DNA of 64,000 nt. It comes from PALSA-607 sp963825425. GTDB lineage: Bacteria; Actinomycetota; Actinomycetes; Acidothermales; Acidothermaceae. The position numbers were made by a program, and so were the translations under genes. The DNA lies in assembly GCA_963825425.1 (NCBI GenBank), contig CAWGTF010000017.1, positions 1 to 64,000 of the forward strand. Reading direction: 5' to 3'. Shown piece after piece: positions 1 through 8,515 of the stretch. The notes beneath the pieces are model-generated. The model was not told the origin of the DNA and searched no databases. It saw only the letters and a program-made list of their open reading frames with translations. Positions within the stretch are counted from its first letter, which is position 1. Every line of letters starts with the position of its first letter.

Positions 1-1
1 G

Positions 2-1698
2 GCACGCGCACTCAAGGTCGACGATGCGCTGGTCGACGCGGTTCTGACCGACATCGAGGCTGGCGGCGCAAAGGACTCGCTGCCATTGCTCGCCTTCACG
101 CTGGAGCGGCTCTATGCCGAGTACGGTGGCGGCGGTCATCTCAAGCCGGAGCATTACGTTCGGCTCCGGGGTATCGCGGGCTCGATCGAGGCGGCGGTCG
201 ATGCAGGCCTTCAAGGTGGCCGATGCCGACCCGAAAATCCCGATGGATCGCCGGCGAACGGCTTGCCCTGCTGCGCCGAGGTTTGATTCCCTGGGTCGCC
301 GGTATCGATCCCGACACCGGTGCGCCGCGCCGCCGCGTGGCGCGCTTGTCGGAGATCCCGGCCGAGGCGAGGCCGCTCATCGATCTCCTGGTCGACCAGC
401 GCCTCCTGTCGACCGACTTGGACAAGGACACCGGCGAGAAGACGATCGAGCCCGCGCACGAGGCGCTGCTGCGGCAATGGCCGCTGCCTGCAGGGCTGGC
501 TCAAGGAAGATTCCGAACTGCTCGGCGTCATGGATGGAGTTCAGCACGCATCGCGCGAATGGGTTGCGAACGCGAAGAGCGCGACATGGCTCGCCCACAC
601 GACCGACAGATTGAAAGCGGCGGAGCGGTTGCTTAAGCGGGCGGATCTGGCTGCCAATCTTGCGCCGACCGATCGGGACTATCTCGTGGCCTGCCGCGAG
701 GCGGAACGAGACGGCCACGGAGAAAGAGCGTTCGACGGCGCGCACCCGGCAACGACTGCGCGCAGTCGTTGGTCTGCTGATGGTCGGTGTGATCCTGGGC
801 CTCATCGGCTGGATCGAGCAGTCGTACATCAAAGAGCAGGCAAATTGGTTCTGGATCATGCGGCCGTACATGCTCAAGGCAGTGCGGCCGTACGTGCTCA
901 CCGCGAACGGCGGAGCTGGCATTGAAGCCCGGAGACACGTTCCGTGAATGTGCCAAGGACTGTCCCGAGATGATCGTCGTTCCGGCCGGCGAATTCATGA
1001 TGGGCTCACCCAAGACCGAGAAGGACCGCGATGACAATGAAGGTCCGCAGCATAACGTCTCGATCGCCAGGGCTTTCGCGGTCTCCAAGTTCGATGTGAC
1101 GTTCGCCGATTGGGACGCCTGCGTCTCGGTTGGCAGGTGTCCTAAAGTCAGGCGACAGTGGCTATGGACGGGGTACGCAGCCGGTCATCAATGTCAGCTG
1201 GGACGAAGCCCAGAAATATGTGGCGTGGCTCTCCAGCATGACCGGGCACCCCTATCGTCTGCTCACCGAGGCCGAATGGGAATATGCGGCTCGTGGCCGG
1301 CACCGCAACGCCTACTATTGGGGTGACGAAATCGGAATGGCGAACGCCAATTGCAACGGATGCGGCAGCCAGTGGGACAGCAAGGAGACCTCACCGGTCG
1401 GATCATTCAGGCCCAATGCATTCGGCCTTTACGACATGGCCGGCAATGTTTGGCAATGGGTCGAGGATTGCTATCATGATCGGTACGATGACCAAACGCC
1501 AAGAGATGGTTCGGAATGGATGGCAGGAGATTGCAATAGCCGTGTCGTCCGCGGCGGTTCTTTTTTAACATTCCGCAGGACGTCCGCGCCGCGACGCGCT
1601 CTTGGGGCACCCCCGGGGTCCTCAGCAACTTTATTGGATTCCGCCTCGCCAGGACACTTCGGGTTCTTCCCGCATCGAGCCCGGCGGCGAAGCCCTGA
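2..1698 (+). pseudogene. nSTAND1 NTPase - FGE/sulfatase-modifying-factor domain protein, 5' truncated and frameshifted
   Basis: This is the 3' part of a large gene cut by the window edge. The first ~220 bases encode the helical/winged-helix part typical of nSTAND1 NTPases (LPLLAFTLERLY). A second frame continues with IEPAHEALLRQWPL, the conserved end of that module, then GWLKEDSEL in a third frame. A membrane helix (about 770-825, LLMVGVILGLIGW) follows. From about 940 comes an FGE-sulfatase/SUMF1-like domain: VPAGEFMMGSP, LTEAEWEYAARG, GLYDMAGNVWQWVED, RVVRGGSF, GFRLAR. Reading through needs shifts near 225, 490, 720, 925, 1140 and 1565. STAND-FGE fusions are known in proteobacteria and are proposed to be conflict or signalling proteins; any defence role is inference. 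It is either a decayed gene or a gene spoiled by indel errors. The domains are clear; the upstream effector domain, if any, lies outside the window. Confidence 0.7.
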
Positions 1699-1926
1699 GG
1701 GATCGCATCAGCAATCCAAACATCGCGTGTAGAGAGGCCTTGATCGGCTTATGGCGGACGAGTCGAAGGCGAGGCGAGCTCGGCGAACGTCCCCTCAGAG
1801 CAAAGCTGGTGGTCGTCGAGGTGCAACCTGAACAATGCGGTCGCAGCTACTCGGGCGGACTAGCTGCGGTAACGATTGTAGCCATCTAGCCTCGTCGACA
1901 ATGCCGACGCGTGTCGTAGCGCTTCG

Positions 1927-2747
1927 TCAGAAGTCTAGCCCCAATCCGACGCGGACCGTTTGAAAGGACTCGCGCAGATTGATGGTTGCACCGGTCGACG
2001 GGGAAGCACATCCAACACACGCCGTGTTCACAGGAACGGCCTTGGTATAGCTGCCATAGTCCGTGTAGCGGTACTCGACCCGAAGCTTCCATCGCCGCCA
2101 GACTTCAGTTTCCACTCCGGCACCGACGGTTCCGCCGACCCGCACGTCGGACCAGTTTGAATTGGCAGTTGCGACACCGCTAGGTGCGGGAAGATTGACC
2201 CCAGTATAGCTAAAGGAGCCGTTGATCTGACCGAGAGCCAAACCGCCCGTGGCATATACCAGAGTCGAGGCAGTAGCGAGGAACCCGAAGTCTCGCCCTA
2301 AACGAGCTGTCCCAATTCTGCGTGACCGAACCGGCGAAGCTGTCGGAGCGTCCGGAAGCCAGCGCGCCGTTAGGTGCCACCGGGACGAACAAACTAGAGG
2401 ATGTTGCTCCGTTCTTCCACGACCAATCGGCTTCGGCGCCGACGACATAGTTTCCCAATCGCCAACGGTATCCCAAGAATGGACCGATCGTGTAGCTCAG
2501 CGGCTGGCCGCTGAACGAGAACGGAGTTTCAAGGCAGGTCACTCCGAGAACGCCGCCCGCGCTGCAAATGTAAGCGCCCGGTTCGACGAAGCCGTTGTTG
2601 GCAAAACTCAGCCCGTTGGAGGCGCCAATCTGGCCTCCCGACCAGTTGGGGGGCTCCCTGAAACCTCTGCTGCGCGGTCTGTGCGCCTGAAACGGTCGGC
2701 CCCAGGACGCTCGCGGCGACAAGCAATCCAATTCCGATCCCCCTCAT
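1927..2747 (-). CDS. outer-membrane beta-barrel protein (Omp25/RopB-like porin family), frameshifted
   Basis: The start at 2747 gives a signal peptide (MRGIGIGLLVAASVLG...VSGAQ). The chain then moves to a second frame (about 2650) with GPFLGYRWRLGNYVVGAEADW and to a third (about 2300) with LVYATGGLALGQING, KLRVEYRYTDYG and a terminal VRVGLGLDF. Glycine/aromatic beta strands, the GAEADW block and a C-terminal phenylalanine are hallmarks of the 8-stranded outer-membrane immunogenic protein family of Rhizobiales and related alphaproteobacteria. Full length would be about 270 residues. An outer-membrane porin makes no sense in a monoderm actinomycete, so together with the gene to its left it marks foreign DNA. 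The two frame breaks may be sequence errors. The family is clear; the exact porin subtype is not. Confidence 0.75.
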
Positions 2748-2833
2748 ATTACCTACCCCCATTAACGACCAGCGCTCGGACGGCGGCGGCGACCGTCGCG
2801 TCGTCCGGCGGGGCGCGTCGCGCTGTCTAGTGG
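2748..2833. other. probable junction between alphaproteobacterial-type and actinobacterial-type sequence
   Basis: Left of this stretch the genes encode Gram-negative outer-membrane proteins. Immediately right, from about 2831, an open frame encodes only the last part of an FtsX/MacB permease, with an in-frame TAG at 2828-2830 just before it. No integrase, attachment site, insertion sequence or tRNA marks the border. The change in gene type with loss of the 5' part of the permease gene fits a chimeric assembly join better than a natural insertion. The exact break cannot be placed within this range. Confidence 0.6.
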
Positions 2834-3003
2834 CTGCTTGCGACCGCGATCTACGCGAATACCAAAGGCTGGGCAATCGTCGTCCCGACCATCGCTTGGG
2901 GTGGCGGACTCGGAGCCGCCCTTGTCATCGGGGCTGTCGCCGGACTCCTACCTGCACTGCGCCACCCGCATGTCGCCGACCCGAGCGCTCTGGAGCATGT
3001 GAG
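2831..3003 (+). pseudogene. C-terminal fragment of FtsX/MacB-type ABC transporter permease
   Basis: Only about 57 codons remain. They read WLLATAIYANTKGWAIVV, then a small/hydrophobic transmembrane segment (GGLGAALVIGAVAGLLPALR), then SALEHV. This matches the last membrane helix and the PALRAARLSPTEAL-type tail of actinobacterial FtsX-domain permeases of LolCDE/MacB-like exporters. The 5' end is missing at the probable join near 2.83 kb, and no partner ATPase gene is present. The reading frame runs on to 3101 without a natural stop, so the true end (a TGA in another frame at 3000-3002) may be hidden by an indel. It converges on the Crp-type gene. Confidence 0.5.
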
Positions 3004-3021
3004 ACCTCGCTGGCGGCCGTC

Positions 3022-3690
3022 TCAAGCAACGAAGCGAGCAAGCGCACCCGGCTCCAGCACGGTGATCTCGCGCGCCGCGAGCCTTATCCAGCCGCGTCGC
3101 TGAAACTGCTGGAGCGCTGCGTTCACGCTTTGGCGAGATGACCCGACCCGGGCCGCCATCTCGGTTTGAGTCAAGGCCGGTGCGCCGTTTGGTGCGGCGG
3201 CGTGCTGCGCGAGCAGCAGTTTGCCGACCCTGCGTGGCAGGTCGAGAAATGCGAGGTCGGCCGCGTGCGCGTCCAGTCGCCGGATCACCGACGCCAACGC
3301 GAGGAGTAGCGCGTTCATGAGCGCCGGCTCAGAGCGCGCGAGTTCGAGAACTGCGTCTCTGGGGATTCGGAGCACCGAGGCCTCGGTGAGAGCCGAAACG
3401 GTCGCGGACCGCAGCCCGCCGTCCGCGAGAGCGAGTTCGCCCAGCGTCTCGCCTGAGCCGACGACGGCCAAGAGGAATTCGTCCCCGTGCTCGGTGGTCG
3501 AGTAGGTCTTGAGGCTGCCTGATACGACGACGATCAATGAGTCGCCCGGGTCGCCTTCCGCAAAGAGGATCTGCCCACGACGACAGTTTCGAATGGCGGC
3601 GTGAGCGGCGAGCTGCTGAAGTGCGGCCGCCGGCAGCGCACGGAACAGCGCGCAGCCCGCCAGTACTTCGACCCGCTGCCGCTCGTCCAT
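3022..3690 (-). CDS. Crp/Fnr-family transcriptional regulator
   Basis: A 222-residue protein with an N-terminal cyclic-nucleotide-binding-like beta-roll (ILFAEGDPGDSLIVVVSGSLK, GSGETLGELALADGGLRSATV) and a C-terminal winged helix-turn-helix (LTQTEMAARVGSSRQSVNAALQQF, RRGWIRL). The GELAL...RSATV cassette resembles the cAMP-binding pocket of Crp proteins, but ligand cannot be assigned. The ATG at 3690 is preferred because a GGGAAGGGA ribosome-binding site precedes it; a TTG 18 bases upstream is less likely. It lies alone, convergent with the permease fragment. Upstream on its own strand are a perfect 17-bp inverted repeat and a 25-codon ORF, either of which could form part of its leader. Confidence 0.88.
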   Translation of the reverse strand: MDERQRVEVLAGCALFRALPAAALQQLAAHAAIRNCRRGQILFAEGDPGDSLIVVVSGSLKTYSTTEHGDEFLLAVVGSGETLGELALADGGLRSATVSALTEASVLRIPRDAVLELARSEPALMNALLLALASVIRRLDAHAADLAFLDLPRRVGKLLLAQHAAAPNGAPALTQTEMAARVGSSRQSVNAALQQFQRRGWIRLAAREITVLEPGALARFVA

Positions 3691-3711
3691 CCGTCCCTTC
3701 CCCGACAACCA

Positions 3712-3749
3712 TCAAATCGACCTGGCAGACAGCTGCCAGGTCGATTTGA
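3712..3749. repeat. perfect 17-bp inverted repeat (4-nt loop) upstream of the Crp/Fnr gene
   Basis: TCAAATCGACCTGGCAG at 3712-3728 is repeated exactly as its reverse complement at 3733-3749. The hairpin lies 22 bp upstream of the Crp-type start codon and downstream of a small ORF on the same strand. No T-run follows on either strand, so a classical intrinsic terminator is unlikely. It does not match the usual TGTGA-N6-TCACA Crp box. An operator or an mRNA leader hairpin are both possible. Confidence 0.75.
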
Positions 3750-3799
3750 CGGCGCGCCCCCCAGCGCAGCTTGGATTAAGCCTCGGTGTCGTCGGACTA

Positions 3800-3877
3800 C
3801 TACTTGTCGGCGTCCAAGAAGACATGCAGGCCGCCTTGGGTGTCGTCCGGGTGGAGCACCTCAATCTTGTCGGTCAT
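3800..3877 (-). CDS. small ORF of 25 codons with strong ribosome-binding site
   Basis: Reading from ATG at 3877, the peptide starts MTDKIEVLHPDDTQGG and ends LDADK before two consecutive TAG stops. A GAAGGAG motif sits about 7 bases before the ATG, much better than expected by chance. It lies on the same strand as, and upstream of, the Crp/Fnr gene, with the 17-bp inverted repeat between them. It could be a leader peptide, a real small protein, or the N-terminus of a longer gene cut by an indel after the aspartate-rich end. No family is recognised. Confidence 0.4.
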   Translation of the reverse strand: MTDKIEVLHPDDTQGGLHVFLDADK

Positions 3878-4012
3878 TGGAAACTCCTTCGACTGTGGCT
3901 GGCTCTTGCCGTCTTCCGAAAGTATGTCTCTCGGGGAGACCCGGCGATGTCGAAAGCTGACAGATCTGCTGTCGGATTCCCGACACTAAGCGCGGCCTCT
4001 AAGGTTGTCACC

Positions 4013-4651
4013 ATGGTCTCCGGCACTCATCTCCTTGCGTTCGCAGCCGCCGCGCTGGTGCTCATCGTGATCCCTGGGCCGAGCGTGCTGTTTGTGATTG
4101 GGCGGGCACTGGCACTGGGCCGCGGCCCTGCGATCGCCAGCGTGGTGGGCAACGCGTTCGGCGTGTACTTGGTCGCCGTGTGTGTGGCTTTCGGGTTGGG
4201 CAGCCTGGTGCAGCGGTCTGAAGTCGCTTTCGTCGCCGTGAAGGTTGTCGGCGGTGCGTACCTCGTGTGGCTTGGCGTGCACGCGATCCGTCATCGCCGC
4301 GACCTCGCCAACGCGCTGGGCGCGACGTCCGCTCCTACGTCGCGCTGGCGAGCTGTGCGGCAAGGATTCCTGGTTGGATTCGCCAACCCGAAGGCGCTGA
4401 TCATTTTCGGTGCTGTCTTGCCCCAGTTCGTCGATCGGGGCGCGGGTCATGTCCCGGAGCAAATGCTTGTGCTCGCGGCGGTCGCGTTCGTCATTGCGCT
4501 GATCTCCGACACGATGTGGGTGCTGGCGGCTAGCGGCGTCCGCGACTGGTTCGCGACCAATCCCCGACGATTGGCCGCGGTCGGCGGGGCCGGTGGGCTG
4601 GCGATGATTGGCGTCGGGGTCACCGTCGTCGCCACCGGTCGCCACGACTAG
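4013..4651 (+). CDS. LysE/RhtB-family amino-acid exporter
   Basis: A 212-residue inner-membrane protein with six predicted hydrophobic segments. The family signature PGPSVLFVIGRAL follows the first helix, and GFLVGFANPKALIIFGAVLPQF is the conserved central block. Members export amino acids, homoserine lactone-type compounds or related metabolites using the proton gradient; the substrate here is unknown. ATG 4013 is chosen because the family starts a few residues before the first helix; the open frame extends far upstream without similarity. It is divergent from the small ORF and Crp-type gene on the other side of 3.9 kb and is followed by 240 bp without a convincing gene. Confidence 0.85.
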   Translation: MVSGTHLLAFAAAALVLIVIPGPSVLFVIGRALALGRGPAIASVVGNAFGVYLVAVCVAFGLGSLVQRSEVAFVAVKVVGGAYLVWLGVHAIRHRRDLANALGATSAPTSRWRAVRQGFLVGFANPKALIIFGAVLPQFVDRGAGHVPEQMLVLAAVAFVIALISDTMWVLAASGVRDWFATNPRRLAAVGGAGGLAMIGVGVTVVATGRHD

Positions 4652-4845
4652 CGCGGCCGGGCGTTCTGCGGCCGTTGATCTGAGTACACAGGTTCCGAGC
4701 GGTCTCCATGCAACGGACGCGGCGACATTACTGTCGCCGTATGAACCGAGCCACGCGCCGAATGGCGACGCTTAAGCAGCGCGGAATCGCGGTCGATGTT
4801 GCAGTTAGCCGCGTGGCGCGGGATAATGATGGCGGCCGCAAGGCT

Positions 4846-4871
4846 AGGACCCCTTTCGGGGTCCTTTTTTT
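4846..4871 (+). terminator. intrinsic terminator
   Basis: AGGACCCC-TTT-CGGGGTCCT forms a strong hairpin directly followed by seven T residues. It ends about 20 bases before the NYN gene start. It probably stops transcripts coming from the LysE side or from an unidentified short RNA in 4.65-4.85 kb, where no recognisable gene is seen. Confidence 0.85.
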
Positions 4872-4891
4872 GTCTACCCAAAGGAGTCAGC

Positions 4892-5716
4892 GTGGACAGG
4901 TGCGCGGTGTTTGTCGACGCGGGCTACCTGCTCGCTGAGGGTGCGAAGGCGTTCGTCGCGCCTGCCGCGAAGCGCGGCGACGTCACGCTCGACTATGCAG
5001 CGGTCGCGGACGTTCTGGCGGCTCGTGCCGTCACGGAGAGTGGGCTTCCCCTCCTGCGCACCTATTGGTACGACGGCGCTCAGAACGGGGTCCCCACCAA
5101 CGATCAGTTGCTCGTAGGCCAACTTCCCGACACGAAACTGCGCTTGGGGAGGCTCTCAGGTGGTCGGCAGAAAGGCGTGGACGCACTCGTCTACCGGGAT
5201 CTCAACGTTCTCGCCCGCGAGCGGGCGATCGCGTGTGCATTCCTTGTCGCTGGCGACGAGGACTTGCGAGAAGGAGTGGTTTGGGCGCAGGAGGCCGGCG
5301 TGCACGTCACGTTGTGGGGGGTCGGTACTCGGAATCAATCTGGGACCTTGCTGTCCGAGGTCGATCGGATGGGTCAACTCGCCGAACTCTCGACACACTT
5401 CACAATCGCGAGCGGCTCGGCGCTCACTACGCCTGTCACAGCCCCGCCGACCACGACTCCAACAGCTGTGCAGCTGGCCGACGTGCAAACGACGGGCCGT
5501 GACCACGCAGCCCAGTGGCTCAGTCTCGCCACGGCGGAGGACCTCGCAGATCTGCTGGCACAGCGGCCGACAATCCCAGCACCACTCGACGCCGAGCTGC
5601 TGCGGCACGCGAGAGCGGCGCACGGTAGCAACCTCCGCGATAGACCCGACGCCCGTAAGGCGTTGCGTCAGGGCTTCTGGGAAGCGATCGACGCGTCGTT
5701 GCCGAATGCTAGATAA
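4892..5716 (+). CDS. NYN domain (PIN-like) putative ribonuclease
   Basis: A 274-residue protein. The N-terminal ~190 residues form a NYN fold of the PIN-like nuclease superfamily: CAVFVDAGYLL carries the first metal-binding aspartate, QKGVDALVYRDL the second, and FLVAGDEDLREGV the third. The remaining ~80 residues are a Pro/Thr linker (VTAPPTTTPTAV) and a short helical tail. NYN proteins act on RNA or in RNA-linked quality control; the target is unknown. GTG 4892 is chosen for its AAAGGAG ribosome-binding site and because FVDAGYL should lie near the N-terminus. It starts right after a strong terminator, so it has its own promoter or relies on read-through. metG follows after 40 bp. Confidence 0.85.
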   Translation: MDRCAVFVDAGYLLAEGAKAFVAPAAKRGDVTLDYAAVADVLAARAVTESGLPLLRTYWYDGAQNGVPTNDQLLVGQLPDTKLRLGRLSGGRQKGVDALVYRDLNVLARERAIACAFLVAGDEDLREGVVWAQEAGVHVTLWGVGTRNQSGTLLSEVDRMGQLAELSTHFTIASGSALTTPVTAPPTTTPTAVQLADVQTTGRDHAAQWLSLATAEDLADLLAQRPTIPAPLDAELLRHARAAHGSNLRDRPDARKALRQGFWEAIDASLPNAR

Positions 5717-5756
5717 CCGGGAGGAGTCGCTTGTCGGCGGTCGGTAGCCTTGAGGG

Positions 5757-7392
5757 GTGACCGACTCCGACGCTGGCCCCGAGGCCGACAAGGCCTTCTA
5801 CCTGACGACGCCGATCTACTACGTCAACGACGTGCCGCACATCGGGCACGCCTACACGACGGTGGCCGGCGACGTCTTGACCCGATGGCATCGCCAGCGC
5901 GGGGAGCAGGTCTGGTTCCTGACCGGCACCGACGAGCACGGCGAGAAGGTGCTCCGCACCGCCGAGGCGCACAACGTCTCGCCCCAGCAGTGGGCCGACC
6001 GGCTGGTCGAGGACGAGTGGCGCCCGGTCTGGCGCTCCCTCGACATCGCCAACGACGACTTCATCCGGACGACGGAGCTGCGGCACACCGAGCGGGTGCA
6101 GGCCTTCTTGCAGGGTCTGCATGACGCCGGCGAGATCTACGAGGGTCTCTATGAGGGCCCGTACTGCGTCAGCTGCGAAGAGTTCAAGCTGCCCGGCGAC
6201 CTGCTCGACGGCACCGGCGACTACGCCGGCCAGAAGGTCTGCGCGATTCACGGCCGGCCGGTCGAGGAACTCAGTGAGACGAACTACTTCTTCCGGCTGC
6301 TCGAAGTACGCCGACGCGTTGCTCGCGCACTACGAGCAGCACCCCGAAGCCGTCGAGCCCGAGAGTGCGCGCAACGAGGTGCTGTCGTTCATCCGCTCGG
6401 GTTTGCAAGACCTGTCGATCTCGCGGTCGTCGTTCGACTGGGGCATCAAGGTGCCATGGGACGACACCCAGGTTGTCTACGTCTGGTTCGACGCGCTGCT
6501 GAACTACGCGACCGCCGTCGGGCTCGAAGCCCCAGCCGCCGTCGACAAGGAGAAGTTCGCGCAGACCTGGCCCGCCGACGTCCATCTTGTTGGCAAAGAC
6601 ATCCTGCGATTTCATGCGGTGATCTGGCCCGCGATGCTGCTCGCGGCCGGAGTTGCGTTGCCACGTAAGGTCTTTGCGCATGGCTGGCTGCTCGTCGGCG
6701 GCGAGAAGATGAGCAAGACGAAGCTCACCGGGATCGCACCGGCGCAGATCACCGACCACTTCGGTTCTGATGCGTTTCGGTATTACTTCCTGCGGGCGAT
6801 TCAGTTCGGGCAAGACGGGTCGTTCTCGTGGGAGGACATGGCTGCGCGCTACACCTCCGAGCTGGCGAACGGCTTCGGCAACCTGGCGTCGCGCGTGACG
6901 GCGATGACCGAGAAGTACTTCGCGGGTGTGCTGCCGGAGCCGTCCGATGCCGGTCCAGCGGAGGCTGCGATCGCTGAGGTTGCTGCACGTTCTGTTGCGG
7001 CTGCTGACGAGGCGGTTCTGAAGCTCGACTTTCAGGGCGGGCTGGCCGCGATCTGGGAGCTGGTTGGTGCGCTGAACGGCTACCTCAGTGACGAGGCGCC
7101 GTGGAAGGTCGCGAAGGAGATCGACTCCTCTGCCGCCGCTCGAGCCCGGGTCGCGACGATCCTCTACACCGCCGCCGAGGGGCTGCGGGTGCTCGCGGTC
7201 GTGTTGCATCCGTTCATCCCGCGCGCGACCGCATCGCTGTGGACGGCGCTCGGGGCGCAGGCTGTACTCGGCGAGCTGGGCGCGCAGAACCTGACCGACG
7301 CCGGTCGCTTCGGCCAGCTGCCGGTCGGTGCCGCGATCACCAAGGGCGAGTCGCTGTTCCCGCGGCTGCCCGACGAGCTGCCGACCGCGTGA
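5757..7392 (+). CDS. metG: methionyl-tRNA synthetase (one frameshift near 6300)
   Basis: Charges tRNA-Met with methionine in the cytoplasm. The N-terminal Rossmann half has TTPIYYVNDVPHIGHAYTT (HIGH motif) and TGTDEHGEKV. The zinc/connective region has CVSCEEFKLPGD and CAIHGRPVE. After a frame change near 6300 the chain continues with YVWFDALLNY, GKDILRFHAVIWPAML and GGEKMSKTK (KMSKS motif with T), then the anticodon-binding helical domain to PRLPDELPTA. Joined length is about 544 residues, within the family range. The gene is essential, so the frameshift is almost certainly a sequence error. GTG 5757 opens the chain; the stop overlaps the tatD GTG by 4 bases, indicating co-transcription. Confidence 0.95.
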
Positions 7393-8219
7393 TCTCGAGT
7401 TCTGCCGCGCCCGCGGCGCGAGGTGGCCCGCCGCCGCCGCCGGAGCCGCTGCGCGTCGAGACGGTCGACTCCCACTGCCACCTCGACGCCATGGACGTCT
7501 CGGTCGACGAGGCAATCGCCGCTGCCCAGGCGGTCGGCGTCCGCCGGATGGTCACCGTCGGCGACACGATGGCGTCGTCGCGCTGGTGCGCCGCCACCGC
7601 GCAGGCCTTCGCCGACGTGTACGCGGCAGTCGCCGTGCATCCCAACGAGGTCAACGATTTCACCGACGCGGACGCCGATGAGCTGGCGATACTGGCCGCG
7701 CTTCCCGACGTCCGCGCTATTGGAGAAACCGGTCTCGACTACTACTGGGGCCGTGTTGATCCGCTCGTGCAACAGGCCGCTTTTCGCACCCACATCGAGA
7801 TCGCGAAACGCGCAGGCGTGGCACTCGTGATTCACGATCGCGACGCGCACGATGATGTGTTGCGCATTCTGTTGGAGGTCGGTGCTCCGGAGCGCACGGT
7901 GTTCCATTGCTTCTCCGGTGACGTCTCGATGTCAAGACACTGTGTCGAGCACGGGTACTACATGTCGTTCGCTGGAACGGTGACGTTCAAGAACGCATCG
8001 GCGTTGCGCGAAGCGGCCGCAGTTGTGCCGCTCGAGTTGATGCTCGTCGAGACCGACGCGCCGTTTCTCGCACCGGTGCCGTATCGCGGTCGGCCGAACG
8101 CGCCGTACCTGATCCCACTCACGGTTCGTGCGCTCGCTGAGGTGAAAGGCGTCGACGAAGACGCCGTCGCGGCGGCCACCGCGAGTAACGCTGAGCACGT
8201 CTTCGGTGCCTGGGGTTGA
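7389..8219 (+). CDS. tatD: TatD-family metal-dependent hydrolase (DNase)
   Basis: A 276-residue TIM-barrel protein with the TatD metal ligands in order: DSHCHLD (HxH), GETGLDYYW (Glu), VIHDRDAHDD (His), FHCFSGD (His), LVETDAPFL (Asp). The family has 3'-exonuclease activity on DNA or RNA and acts in repair or turnover. The GTG at 7389 overlaps the metG stop (GTGA), and a 15-residue Pro/Gly-rich leader precedes the barrel, so the true start could be slightly further in. metG-tatD-rpfB-rsmA-ispE is the standard actinobacterial order. Confidence 0.93.
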   Translation: MISSSAAPAARGGPPPPPEPLRVETVDSHCHLDAMDVSVDEAIAAAQAVGVRRMVTVGDTMASSRWCAATAQAFADVYAAVAVHPNEVNDFTDADADELAILAALPDVRAIGETGLDYYWGRVDPLVQQAAFRTHIEIAKRAGVALVIHDRDAHDDVLRILLEVGAPERTVFHCFSGDVSMSRHCVEHGYYMSFAGTVTFKNASALREAAAVVPLELMLVETDAPFLAPVPYRGRPNAPYLIPLTVRALAEVKGVDEDAVAAATASNAEHVFGAWG

Positions 8220-8246
8220 GACCGTAAACCGATCCCGCCGGCGCTT

Positions 8247-8273
8247 GTCACACGCGTCACACGCGTCACACGT
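8247..8273. repeat. three tandem copies of a 9-bp GTCACACGC repeat upstream of rpfB
   Basis: GTCACACGC, GTCACACGC and GTCACACGT follow each other exactly. They lie in the 296-bp gap between tatD and rpfB, where no gene or riboswitch is recognised. TCACA half-sites recall Crp-type operators, and rpf genes in actinobacteria are often under Crp or similar control, but only half-sites are visible here. Regulatory meaning is inferred from position. Confidence 0.55.
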
Positions 8274-8515
8274 TTGGCGTAACCAGGCGTCGAAATGCCG
8301 GGAAGTTCCTTAAGCCAAGAGCAAATCGAGACCAAAGCGGCCGATCTCACCCGTTCATCGCTTGCTTACTCAACAACTGATTGGCTACGTTCACGGCAGT
8401 GTTCGGCCAGAGTGGGGAAGCTCGTGGTCGGCCTTCCGGGTCGTTTCCGACGATCTAGTTGCGCTTTGTGCGCCCAGGCTTCCCATCCTCTGGACCCATC
8501 GAAGTGCGGAGTCCC

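Noticed and set aside
3712..3749. Crp-box or intrinsic terminator reading of the 17-bp palindrome
   Set aside because: It lacks TGTGA-N6-TCACA spacing and lacks a T-run, so neither specific label is supported; kept only as an inverted repeat.
8220..8515. c-di-AMP riboswitch upstream of rpfB
   Set aside because: None of the ydaO-yuaA conserved blocks occur in this gap, although the class often precedes rpf genes.
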